Source: Posidoniimonas polymericola (GTDB taxonomy: Bacteria > Planctomycetota > Planctomycetia > Pirellulales > Lacipirellulaceae). From it: a stretch of DNA of 64,000 nucleotides. Shown piece by piece: positions 54,968 through 62,339 of this stretch. Location: positions 558,001-622,000 of the forward strand of contig NZ_SJPO01000002.1 of the NCBI RefSeq assembly GCF_007859935.1, in the 5' to 3' direction. Under the pieces are notes generated by a model. The model saw nothing but the letters and a program-made list of their open reading frames with translations. It was not told the DNA's origin and did no database searches. A program made the position numbers and the translations under genes. How positions within the stretch are numbered: the stretch's first letter is position 1; each line of letters starts with the position of its first letter.

Positions 54968-56113
54968 ATGGAAACCGACCTCACTACCAAGCTCATCGAG
55001 CAGCTCCACGCCGCGGACGACCAGTTCGTGTTGGCGGTTACCGGCGGCGGCAGCGCGGCCATCAGCCGCCTGCTCGCCGTGCCCGGCGCCTCGCGGACGC
55101 TGTTGTCGGCTAGCGTTCCGTACTCGGTCGAGGCCCTGCAGGACTACCTCCGCGACTGGGACGAGCCCGCCGCCTGCACCGAGCAAACCGCCCGGCGGAT
55201 GGCGGTCGAGGCCTTCGACCTGGCGTCCGGCCTGGTGGACCCCGATCAGCGTGTGCACGGTGTTGGCTGCACGGCGAGCCTCGCCTCGGACCGCGCGAAG
55301 CGGGGTCCCCACCGTGTGCACGTCGCGGTGCAGGCCGCCGACCGCACCGCCTGCTACTCACTCCAGCTCGACAAGGGCGCCCGCTCGCGCCCGGACGAGG
55401 AGTTGGTCGCCGCCGCGCTGGTCCTCGACGCGATGGCCGAGGCCGCCGGCATCCCCCACGCCCTCACTACGCCGCTGCTGAGGCCCGGCGAGGAGGTCTG
55501 CCGCGTCGTGCAGCAGGCCCCGCCGGAGTGGCCGCGGCTCGGGACCGATGTCGCCTGGCGGCACGGCATGGGCCGCGACGGCGAGGCCGCCACGCCCGCC
55601 CCGCCGATTGTGTTCCCCGGCGCATTCAACCCGCTGCACGACGGCCACCTGGCGATGGCCGCCGCGGCCGAGGAGTTGCTCGGCCAACCGGTCGTGTTCG
55701 AACTCTCCATGGAAAACGTCGACAAGCCGCCGCTCGACTTTGTCGAGGTCGCCCGCCGCGTCGAGCGGTTCGGCGAGCGGCCCTACCTCATCACCCTTGC
55801 GCCGACCTTCGTCGAGAAGGCCACCCTGCTGCCTGGCTGTACGTTTGTCGTTGGCATCGACACCCTCATCCGTATCGCGGACGAGGACTACTACGACGAG
55901 AGCGAGGCCCTCCGCGACGAGGCGATCGACCACATCGCCGACGCCGGCTGCCGCTTCCTGGTGTTCGGCCGGGCGTTCGACGGCGAGTTCATTGCGCTGG
56001 ACGACCTCGGACTGCCGCAGGCGTTGACCGACCTCTGCACGGGTGTGCCCGAGAACAAATTCCGCGTGGACCTCTCGTCGACCGAGCTCCGCGAGGCCGA
56101 AGCCGACGAGTAG
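54968..56113 (+). CDS. CinA C-terminal-like domain fused to NadD-like nucleotidyltransferase
   Basis: 381 residues. Residues about 15-170 resemble the CinA C-terminal (NMN deamidase, PncC) domain: FVLAVTGGGSAAISRLLAVPGAS and SVPYSVEALQDYL, with a later VHGVGCTASLASDRAKRG. The usual catalytic Ser of ES(C)TGG is replaced, apparently by Thr25. Residues 214-381 are a nucleotidyltransferase with GAFNPLHDGH (HxGH, His224 and His227) and the closing SSTELRE motif, as in nicotinate-nucleotide adenylyltransferases. Together they could link NMN deamidation to NaMN adenylation in NAD salvage, but deamidase activity is doubtful. Start ATG 54968 lies 223 bases from the divergent gene. Confidence 0.8.
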   Translation: METDLTTKLIEQLHAADDQFVLAVTGGGSAAISRLLAVPGASRTLLSASVPYSVEALQDYLRDWDEPAACTEQTARRMAVEAFDLASGLVDPDQRVHGVGCTASLASDRAKRGPHRVHVAVQAADRTACYSLQLDKGARSRPDEELVAAALVLDAMAEAAGIPHALTTPLLRPGEEVCRVVQQAPPEWPRLGTDVAWRHGMGRDGEAATPAPPIVFPGAFNPLHDGHLAMAAAAEELLGQPVVFELSMENVDKPPLDFVEVARRVERFGERPYLITLAPTFVEKATLLPGCTFVVGIDTLIRIADEDYYDESEALRDEAIDHIADAGCRFLVFGRAFDGEFIALDDLGLPQALTDLCTGVPENKFRVDLSSTELREAEADE

Positions 56114-56124
56114 CCCCCGGTCTT

Positions 56125-56265
56125 GGTTTTGTCCCCCCTGTTGTTTTGTCCGAATAATCGAGCGGAGGGGACAAAACCCCGGCCGCAGTTCGTCCTAGGC
56201 AGCGGTAGACGCTTCTATAACAGGTTGGATCTGCCTAACAGGGAAGTCCCCGGAAGGGTTTTGTC
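56125..56265. repeat. TTTTGTCC / GGACAAAA cluster, copy 4
   Basis: GGTTTTGTCCCCCC at 56125-56138 and a second TTTTGTCC at 56144-56151 face GGGGACAAAACCCC at 56167-56180 (12-base perfect pairing with the first). A further partial copy, GGGTTTTGTC, is at 56256-56265. Confidence 0.78.
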
Positions 56266-56335
56266 AGACGAGGTTCGCTAGCAGCAGCCGGCTCCTTCGC
56301 AGCGGCTGAACAATTCAATCCGCGCAGCCGCTCTC

Positions 56336-56401
56336 CCAGCCCACCCCGCCAGGGGTGGGACCGCACACTCCAACAGTCCCACCCCTGGCGGGGTGGGCTG
56401 G
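56336..56401. repeat. 25-bp perfect inverted repeat (REP/BIME-like)
   Basis: Arms 56336-56360 and 56377-56401 are exact reverse complements around a 16-base loop. Each arm contains its own 7-bp hairpin (CCACCCC-GCCA-GGGGTGG). A TTTTCTT tract follows on the plus strand, so it could end transcription of the plus-strand gene upstream. Confidence 0.9.
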
Positions 56402-56427
56402 TTTTCTTCTGGTGACCGGTGGCGTGG

Positions 56428-58107
56428 CTACGGCGCCGACACGGGCAGGCTACCGACTGCCTGCTGGCGGTGCTCGTGGGTCGTCATGCCGCCGCTGAGG
56501 TTGGCGGTCTCGTAGCCGAGCTGGTTGAGCAGGCGGGTCGCCATGTAGCCGCGTTGGCCGACCTTGCAGTAGGCCAGGATCTTCTGGTCTTTGGGCAGCT
56601 CGCCGTGCCGCTCACGCAGCTCCTCGAGCGGGATGTTGACCGCGCCATCGATCGCGCCGGCCGCGTGTTCGCCCGGCGTGCGGACGTCAAGCACTAGGCA
56701 GTTGTCGGCCGCGTGGCAGTGGAGGACCGGCTGGTCGCCCCGCAGCACGCCGGCGGCGGCAAAGCCCGCCATGTTGACCGGGTCCTTGGCCGACCCGTAC
56801 TGCGGCGCGTAGCAGAGCTCGGCCTCCTCCAGGTCGTAGACGGTCATCTTGCCCTGGATCGCCATGGCGATGACGTCGATCCGCTTGTCGACGCCGTCGC
56901 CGCCGATTGCCTGGGCGCCGAGCACGCGGCCGTCCCGCGGCGAGAACAGCAGCTTGAGCGTCATGCCCTGGGCGCCGGGGTAGTAGCCGGCGTGGTGGGC
57001 CGGGTGGATGTAGACCTTCTCGCAGGGGATCGCCAACCGCTCGCACGCCTTCTCGCTCAGGCCGGTCATCGCGGCGGTCATGTCGAACACGCCGACCACC
57101 GCCGTGCCCTGGGTGCCGCGGTAGGTCGAGTCGCGGCCAAAGATGTGGTCGGCGGCGATGCGGCCCTGGCGGTTGGCCGGGCCGGCCAGCGGGATTTGGG
57201 TCGGCTCGCCGGTGATCGCGTCGGTGGTCTCGACCGCGTCGCCGACGGCGTAGATGTCGGGGTCCGTGGTCTGCATGGTCGGCGCGACCTTGATGCCGCC
57301 GCGGGGGCCAACTTCGAGGCCGGCGTCGACAGCCAGCTGGTTCTCGGGCTTCACGCCAATGCTCAGCACCACCATGTCGGCCGGCAGGTCCGCGCCGGAG
57401 CCGAGGCGCACCACCAGCCCGCCGCCCGACTCCGCAAACGATTCGGCCGAGTCGCCCAGGATGAGCTCGACGCCCTTCGACTTGAGGTGCTCGGCCACGG
57501 GCGCGGCCATCTCGGCGTCCCACGGGGTGAGGATCTGCGTGTTGCGTTCGACGACGGTGGTCTTGATGCCGCGGTGCACCAGGTTCTCGGCCATCTCCAG
57601 GCCGATGAAGCCGCCCCCGATGATCACCGCCTGCTTGGCGCCGTGAGCGGCGGCCAGCAGCCGGTCGGCGTCGTCCAGGTTGCGGAGCGTGTAGATGCCG
57701 GGCAGGTCGATGCCGGGCAGCGGCGGGCGGAGCGGCGCGGCGCCCGGCGCCAGGATCAGCTTGTCGTACGACTCGGTGTAGACCTTGCCCGTGGTCAGGT
57801 CGCGGACCTCGACCTGCTTCTTCTCACGGTCGATCTTCTCGACCGACTGCCGCACCCGCACGTCTAGGCGGTACCGCTGCTGCAGCCGCTCGATCGGGCT
57901 GACCAGCAGCTTGTCGCGGGTAGCGATCTGGCCGCCGACGTAGTAGGGCATGCCACAGTTGGCGAATGAGGGGTCATTGCCGCGCTCCAGCACCACAATC
58001 TCGGAGGCCTCGCTGAGCCGCCGCGCCCGCGCCGCAGCACTGGCGCCGCCAGCGACCCCCCCCACGATGACAATTTTTTTGACCGGGTCGGTGCTCGATG
58101 CAGACAT
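56428..58107 (-). CDS. CoA-disulfide reductase-like flavoprotein fused to rhodanese domain
   Basis: 559 residues. The N-terminal VIVGGVAGGASAAARARR is the FAD-binding fingerprint, and Cys51 in FANCGMPYYVGG is the redox cysteine of CoA-disulfide or CoA-persulfide reductases. The NADH-binding fold (AVIIGGGFIGLEMAENLV) and dimerisation domain (YYPGAQGMTLKLLF) follow. The last 110 residues are a rhodanese domain with Cys514 in YCKVGQRGYMA. CDR-RHD fusions reduce CoA persulfides or sulfane sulfur. The genes upstream on the same strand (rhodanese/DUF2892, ArsR) fit a sulfur response unit. Confidence 0.93.
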   Translation of the reverse strand: MSASSTDPVKKIVIVGGVAGGASAAARARRLSEASEIVVLERGNDPSFANCGMPYYVGGQIATRDKLLVSPIERLQQRYRLDVRVRQSVEKIDREKKQVEVRDLTTGKVYTESYDKLILAPGAAPLRPPLPGIDLPGIYTLRNLDDADRLLAAAHGAKQAVIIGGGFIGLEMAENLVHRGIKTTVVERNTQILTPWDAEMAAPVAEHLKSKGVELILGDSAESFAESGGGLVVRLGSGADLPADMVVLSIGVKPENQLAVDAGLEVGPRGGIKVAPTMQTTDPDIYAVGDAVETTDAITGEPTQIPLAGPANRQGRIAADHIFGRDSTYRGTQGTAVVGVFDMTAAMTGLSEKACERLAIPCEKVYIHPAHHAGYYPGAQGMTLKLLFSPRDGRVLGAQAIGGDGVDKRIDVIAMAIQGKMTVYDLEEAELCYAPQYGSAKDPVNMAGFAAAGVLRGDQPVLHCHAADNCLVLDVRTPGEHAAGAIDGAVNIPLEELRERHGELPKDQKILAYCKVGQRGYMATRLLNQLGYETANLSGGMTTHEHRQQAVGSLPVSAP

Positions 58108-58200
58108 GGGGTTCCTCCCTCAGTGGCAGTGGATGAGTCGAACGGTTGTGTTGCTGTTTGCGGCAGGTTGGTCGACCAGGGCGGGTGGAAGTGTCGCCGT

Positions 58201-58243
58201 ACTTTTGTCCCTAATTAGCCCATCGATTTATAGGGACAAGAGT
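58201..58243 (+). repeat. Facing TTTTGTCC / GGACAAGA hairpin, copy 5a
   Basis: ACTTTTGTCCCTA at 58201-58213 pairs with TAGGGACAAGAGT at 58231-58243. The single mismatch is U-G in a plus-strand RNA, so all 13 positions can pair. Confidence 0.78.
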
Positions 58244-58321
58244 CGGGCCGTTCACTCGCCCTCGGTGACGTTTCGAGCCTGCGATAGCAGTCTGTTCTCA
58301 ATGCAGTGTTCTCTCAGGGGG

Positions 58322-58364
58322 GCGACTTTTGTCCGCTTGTGCGCGTCGCAGGGACAGAAGTCGC
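58322..58364 (+). repeat. Facing TTTTGTCC / GGACAGAA hairpin, copy 5b
   Basis: GCGACTTTTGTCC at 58322-58334 pairs with GGACAGAAGTCGC at 58352-58364. The single mismatch again becomes U-G in plus-strand RNA, giving a 13-bp stem. Confidence 0.78.
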
Positions 58365-58503
58365 GGCGAGTAGGAGGCGGCCGCCGCTGCCCGCGGGCAA
58401 CGACGGCCACCCCCTAGTATCCCGCTGAAGGTGGCTCTTTTCTACGACGAAGTTGATCGGTTTGGGGGGCGTGCTAGGGAGCGGGACCAGGCCCGTTGCC
58501 CGG

Positions 58504-59031
58504 CTAAGTGCTGCAGGAACCACATCCCTGGTTCCACGGCATCTTCGCCAGCATCATCCCCATGCCGCAGGTGTCGGTGACGCCGGCAAACACCAGGCCC
58601 GACCCGACAAACGCCGGCAGCGCCAGCCAGTACGGGTGGACGAAAAAGCCGAGCGCCGTGCCGGCGACGACGAGGGCGCCGGCCGCGATCCGGACCTGAC
58701 GCTCGAGCGACATCACCTTCTGGCCGCGATTCACCGGCAGGCCGGCCTGCACGCAGGCCTCGGTGCCGCCCGCCACGTTCACCACGTTGGTCATGCCGGC
58801 GGCCTCGAACTTCTTGCAGGCGGTCTGTCCGCGGCTGCCGCTGCGGCACACGAAGTAGATCGTCTGGTCGTCCGCGTGGTTGGCGGGGTCGATGCGGTCG
58901 AGCGGCACGTTCTGGGCGCCGTCGACGTGCACCTCCTGGAACTCGGCCGGCGTGCGGACGTCGATCAGCTTGACCGACTCGCCGCTGGCGAGCTTGGACT
59001 TCAGTTCACCGGGCTGGATGGTTTCGGGCAT
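58504..59031 (-). CDS. Rhodanese domain protein with DUF2892 membrane region (YgaP-like)
   Basis: 175 residues. The N-terminal rhodanese domain has LIDVRTPAEFQEVHVDGAQN and the active Cys62 in VCRSGSRGQT. From about 115 two hydrophobic helices and CGMGMMLAKMPWNQ make the DUF2892 part, which anchors it in the inner membrane. E. coli YgaP has the same arrangement and can carry persulfide sulfur. It lies 69 bases downstream of arsR with a second operator copy in the gap. Confidence 0.92.
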   Translation of the reverse strand: MPETIQPGELKSKLASGESVKLIDVRTPAEFQEVHVDGAQNVPLDRIDPANHADDQTIYFVCRSGSRGQTACKKFEAAGMTNVVNVAGGTEACVQAGLPVNRGQKVMSLERQVRIAAGALVVAGTALGFFVHPYWLALPAFVGSGLVFAGVTDTCGMGMMLAKMPWNQGCGSCST

Positions 59032-59051
59032 GGTCTGCTCCTTGGGTCGAA

Positions 59052-59071
59052 ATGTCGCAACGTAACGACAA
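59052..59071 (-). promoter_or_regulatory. Second ArsR-type operator copy
   Basis: ATGTCGCAACGTAACGACAA (plus strand) has arms TGTCG / CGACA and agrees at 13 of 20 positions with the operator in the arsR promoter (59463-59482). It lies 21 bases upstream of the rhodanese gene start at 59031, in the short gap after arsR. Confidence 0.55.
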
Positions 59072-59100
59072 TTGTGGGTAAATAAGACAGCCGCCGCGAT

Positions 59101-59430
59101 CTATTGCACGCCGAAGCGGGTCTCGATGCACTGCATAATACTGGCCAGGTGGTCCTCGGCGACTTGGTAGAAGACGCGTCGGCCCTCCTTGCGGCTGGAG
59201 AGCAGGCCGCACCGCTGCATCAGCCGCAAGTGCTCGCTCGCCATGTGGCTCTGTATGTCGCACGCCTCGGCCAGCTCGCCGACCGTAAAATCCCTCTGCA
59301 GCAGCATCTGCACGATCCGCAGGCGGTGCGGGTGCGCCAGCGTCCGCAGGCACTCGGCGGCGTTGCCGAGGGCTTCGAGGTCGGTCAGGCGGACCTTCTT
59401 GGTGCGGCTGCGGGTGTTGGAGTTGGTCAT
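59101..59430 (-). CDS. ArsR/SmtB-family transcriptional regulator
   Basis: 109 residues from ATG 59430; the longer frame to 59487 would include the operator and is rejected. The winged helix is clear: LRTLAHPHRLRIVQMLL, TVGELAEACDIQSHMASEHLRLMQRCGLL, and the wing SSRKEGRRVFYQV. Four Cys (27, 57, 74, 101) could sense metal or sulfane sulfur, but none matches the SqrR/BigR pair exactly. It controls itself and probably the rhodanese and CoA-disulfide reductase genes downstream on the same strand. Confidence 0.93.
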   Translation of the reverse strand: MTNSNTRSRTKKVRLTDLEALGNAAECLRTLAHPHRLRIVQMLLQRDFTVGELAEACDIQSHMASEHLRLMQRCGLLSSRKEGRRVFYQVAEDHLASIMQCIETRFGVQ

Positions 59431-59459
59431 GGGTCGGGTTCGGTTGGTGCTGCTACTTA

Positions 59460-59487
59460 AATATATCGCAATGTGGCGATATGTCAA
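59460..59487 (-). promoter_or_regulatory. arsR promoter with overlapping operator
   Basis: On the minus strand, TTGACA (-35, 59487-59482), a 16-base spacer and TATATT (-10, 59465-59460) read as a near-consensus sigma-70 promoter. The 20-base palindrome ATATCGC-AATGTG-GCGATAT (59463-59482) fills the spacer and touches both boxes, so bound regulator would block polymerase. It lies about 30 bases upstream of the start codon. Confidence 0.85.
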
Positions 59488-59679
59488 TCCAACGTTTCTG
59501 CGAAGATTCCGCGGGCGGAGCGGATCGCCGGCCCGCTAGGGGGCCCTGCCATGGCTCAGGCACGCCAGCGGCAGAACTCCCCGGGGCCCAAACCGGCTGG
59601 AAAAAGGCGGCTCTCACCAGTTTAGTTATGGGCCGACTCGGGTATATTGCGGGCCTCTGTTTGCAAACCGCCCGCCCGC

Positions 59680-60726
59680 ATGAGCACGATGGCCTCCGAC
59701 AGCGACCTCTCCAACATCCCGCCCAGCACCGCCACCCGCACCCGCTACTACGCGGGGATCGATATTGGCGGCACCAACATCAAGCTCGGCATCCTCGACG
59801 ACCTCGGCAATCGGATCGCGTACCGCTCGATCCCGACCCAGCAGGAGGGCGGCCCCGCCGCGGCTGCCGAGCGGTCGGCCAAGGCGATCAGCGAGATGGC
59901 GTCCGAGGCCCGCATCTCGGAGATCCGCCGCGTCGGGCTCGCCACGCCGGGCCCGATGGACCTGCAGTCCGGCATGCTGATCTGCCCGGGCAACCTGCCG
60001 GCTTGGCACAACACACCGATCCGCGACTTGTTCTCCAAGGCGACCGGCGTGCCGGTTACCTACGCCAACGACGCCAACGCGGCGGCGTGGGGCGAGTACT
60101 GGCGCGGCGCCGGCGCCGAGTACGCCAGCATGGTGATGCTGACGCTGGGGACCGGCGTCGGCGGCGGCATCGTGCTCAACGAGCAGCTGGTCGAGGGGCA
60201 GCACAGCTGCGGCGCCGAGATCGGCCACATCATCATCGACGCGTCGGATGATGCGCCGATCAACAGCCTGGGGATCCGCGGCTCGCTGGAGGGCTACTGC
60301 GGCGCCTACGGCGTGGTCGGTCAGGCCGAGCGGCTGCTGGAGGACAAGAGTGTCGAGACCTCGCTGCGGGCCAAGGCGGCCGCCGGCGACCTGACGCCGA
60401 AGGTCGTCGCCATCGAGGCCGACGCCGGCGACGCCGCGGCGCTCAGCATCGTGATGAACACCGCCAAGCTGCTGGCGATCGGCGTCGTGACCTGCGCCCA
60501 CATGGTCGACCCGAACAGCGTGGTGATCGGCGGCGGCCTGAACTTCGGCGGCGCCGGCACGCCGCTGGGCGACAAGTTCATCGAAGAAGTCCGCGCGCAG
60601 ACCCGCTGCCGCCTGATCCCGACGCTCCGCGACAAGCTGCACATCGACTTCGCCCTCTTGGGCGGCGACGCCGGCTTCACCGGCGCCGCGGGCCTCGCGC
60701 GGCGGGACGACCGCCAGGCGGGGTAG
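59680..60726 (+). CDS. ROK-family sugar kinase lacking the usual zinc motif
   Basis: 348 residues from ATG 59680. The ATP-binding DIGGTNIKLGILDD, VGLATPGPMD, ANDANAAAWGEY and GTGVGGGIVLN are typical ROK. After GAEIGHIIID the usual CxCGxxGC zinc-binding loop is missing; GIRGSLEGYCGAYG stands in its place. ROK kinases usually phosphorylate glucose, N-acetylglucosamine or related sugars in the cytoplasm. Planctomycete homologues are often annotated as glucokinase, but the loop change makes the substrate uncertain. Confidence 0.9.
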   Translation: MSTMASDSDLSNIPPSTATRTRYYAGIDIGGTNIKLGILDDLGNRIAYRSIPTQQEGGPAAAAERSAKAISEMASEARISEIRRVGLATPGPMDLQSGMLICPGNLPAWHNTPIRDLFSKATGVPVTYANDANAAAWGEYWRGAGAEYASMVMLTLGTGVGGGIVLNEQLVEGQHSCGAEIGHIIIDASDDAPINSLGIRGSLEGYCGAYGVVGQAERLLEDKSVETSLRAKAAAGDLTPKVVAIEADAGDAAALSIVMNTAKLLAIGVVTCAHMVDPNSVVIGGGLNFGGAGTPLGDKFIEEVRAQTRCRLIPTLRDKLHIDFALLGGDAGFTGAAGLARRDDRQAG

Positions 60727-60973
60727 TTCGGGCAGGGCTAGGAGGTCAATCGCCCGCGGATCGTCAAACAAACGGCAATAGGCACTCTCATCGGCGCCAA
60801 CCATGCGACCTTATCGCCACGTGATCATCTGGTGTTTTTCTGGGTCGCATTCGCTTGCGTTTGAGGTCGATTTGCGGGCAAGCTGAATAGCTTGCGTTGA
60901 GGACCGCGGGTGGGAAATTATAGCGTCCAGGCATTGGTGCGCGTGGTCCTGTCTAGTCTTTGGAGAGCAAGCG

Positions 60974-61870
60974 ATGCGAATACTTCGTCACCTCACAGCA
61001 AACGATGTGCGGCTCGAGCCGTTCCCATTCAAGCGGGAGCTCTCGATGGAGGCCTACCTTATCGAGAACGAAAGTGTTCTAGCACTCGATGATGAAATAT
61101 TCACGAACGTTGAGATCGTTGATGCCGAGATGCCTCTCAAGGAGGGACGAAAAGGAAAAGACACGGATGGGCGGATAGACATCCTCGCCACCTACTCTCA
61201 AGAATACGTGGCCGTAATTGAACTCAAGCTAGGAGAGCTGGGGACGGAACATCTTGAGCAGTTGGAGGACTACTTGTTGCAACGAGAGCAGGTGCTTCAA
61301 CGCAATCCGGAGATCCTAGCAGCCGAACCCGGCGCCGCTACGAAATGGATCGGAGTGCTGATCGGAGCGTCTGTGCAATCCGACCTTGCGCAGCGAATAG
61401 CACAAGGCTACGTAACAAGTGAAGGGATTCCAATCGCGGCGCTCGCAGTGCAGCGATTCCGCGGTTCTGACGGCAGCGTGTTGGTGACGACCGACAGCTA
61501 CTTCAAACATCCGAACAGCAAAGACACCACGCTCTATGGATTTGATGGCAATCACTGGGGGAAGGGGCGTTTGGTTCTTGCCGTAGTAAAGCACTACGTC
61601 CAGCGCAACCCGGAGGCCACGTTCGCCGACCTTGAGAAAGCGTTTCCGAAGGATTGTCAGGGATCGAGCGGCGTCTTTGTGACTGCTGAGGAAGCCAATC
61701 AGATCTATGTACGTGGAGGTAGGAAGCGGCACTTCGTGGACGCGAAGGATCTTGTCGCTTTAGACGACGCGGTGGTCGCGGTAAGCAATCAATGGGGCGT
61801 TGGCAATATCGATCGATTCAGAGCGCGAGCGAACGAGCTAGGCTACCATTCCAGTCCGGTGGACGGCTAG
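60974..61870 (+). CDS. PD-(D/E)XK nuclease-like protein of lower GC
   Basis: 298 residues from ATG 60974. The core DTDGRIDILATYSQEYVAVIELKLGE (about 55-85) has the D-x(n)-ExK pattern of PD-(D/E)XK nucleases, followed by HLEQLEDYLLQRE. A C-terminal region (about 185-290) with KGRLVLAVVKHYVQRNPEATF and SNQWGVGNIDRFRARANELG looks like a winged-helix partner domain seen with such nucleases. Codon use is visibly more A/T-rich than the neighbours, suggesting horizontal acquisition. It may be a solitary defence or DNA-repair gene; nothing around it supports either. A strong hairpin follows the gene. Confidence 0.7.
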   Translation: MRILRHLTANDVRLEPFPFKRELSMEAYLIENESVLALDDEIFTNVEIVDAEMPLKEGRKGKDTDGRIDILATYSQEYVAVIELKLGELGTEHLEQLEDYLLQREQVLQRNPEILAAEPGAATKWIGVLIGASVQSDLAQRIAQGYVTSEGIPIAALAVQRFRGSDGSVLVTTDSYFKHPNSKDTTLYGFDGNHWGKGRLVLAVVKHYVQRNPEATFADLEKAFPKDCQGSSGVFVTAEEANQIYVRGGRKRHFVDAKDLVALDDAVVAVSNQWGVGNIDRFRARANELGYHSSPVDG

Positions 61871-61949
61871 TCGATCCGCCGCTCATTCCAGTGGCAGGCT
61901 CAATCTTTTGTCTCTGGATCAGGATCCGCTGTCGGCGTCCCAGCTACGC

Positions 61950-61988
61950 AACAAGCCCAGACGGCATGCGCCGGCTGGGCTTGTTTCT
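61950..61988. terminator. Terminator-like hairpin between facing genes
   Basis: AACAAGCCCAG at 61950-61960 pairs with CTGGGCTTGTT at 61975-61985; an inner CGGC/GCCG extends the stem. A T-rich tail (TTTCTT) follows on the plus strand. It lies between the stop of the nuclease-like gene and the stop of the small minus-strand gene. Confidence 0.82.
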
Positions 61989-62006
61989 TGCGCTGAACGC
62001 TCGCCG

Positions 62007-62114
62007 CTACTTGTTCTTCTTGGCCTGCTTGGCGGCCCGCTTCTCCTTGGGGGTCAGCACGGCCTTCTTCTGGGCTTCGCGTTTGCCCTTGTCCTTACTC
62101 CCTTTGTCGCCCAC
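62007..62114 (-). CDS. Small basic Lys-rich protein (35 residues)
   Basis: A 35-residue frame from GTG 62114 with GGGAG about 9 bases upstream. The sequence has about half Lys, Arg or Glu (GDKGSKDKGKREAQKKAVLT then PKEKRAAKQAKKNK). Similar short Lys-rich proteins starting MGDKGSKDKGK are common in diverse bacteria and usually annotated as hypothetical. A longer frame to 62312 is not convincing. Function unknown. Confidence 0.72.
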   Translation of the reverse strand: MGDKGSKDKGKREAQKKAVLTPKEKRAAKQAKKNK

Positions 62115-62339
62115 AGTCGTTCTCCCTAATGGCGGTAAGCCAGCTGAGCTGGCGGCGGCGGCCGGACGCGGGCATTGGCAGTCGCCAATAAACTCCCGTT
62201 CCGGAACAGCCCGCCGAGAAATTGTACCCATTCGGCGGTCCGGCGTCGCGCCGCGGGATAGCGCACTTGTTACAATTGGACCGAGCAGCGGCCGTGAGCG
62301 CCGCATCGGCAAGCGAGACTCTGAGGTGTGAACGCCGCC

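Larger units (their letters stand above)
56114..56427. other. Convergent intergenic region with repeats
   Basis: 314 bases between the stop codons of two facing genes. It contains a cluster of TTTTGTCC-type motifs (56125-56265) and a 25-bp perfect inverted repeat (56336-56401). No open frame is convincing. Confidence 0.75.
58108..58503. other. Intergenic region with two facing TTTTGTCC hairpins
   Basis: 396 bases upstream of the CoA-disulfide reductase gene and downstream of the rhodanese gene. Two near-perfect inverted repeats (58201-58243 and 58322-58364) sit in it. No credible open frame. Confidence 0.72.

Noticed and set aside
56125..56180. CRISPR-like repeat array in the TTTTGTCC cluster
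   Set aside because: Repeats are short, irregularly spaced and inverted, with no spacers and no cas genes nearby.
59431..59487. Longer arsR start at 59487
   Set aside because: The extra codons coincide with the -10/-35 boxes and the operator palindrome.
60800..60905. Possible LacI-type half sites (GCTTGCG and CAAGCTG) near the nuclease-like gene
   Set aside because: No palindromic pairing with the proper centre; only scattered half sites.
61792..62331. A 179-codon plus-strand frame after the nuclease-like gene
   Set aside because: It covers the terminator hairpin, runs antisense to the small Lys-rich gene and has no recognisable family.
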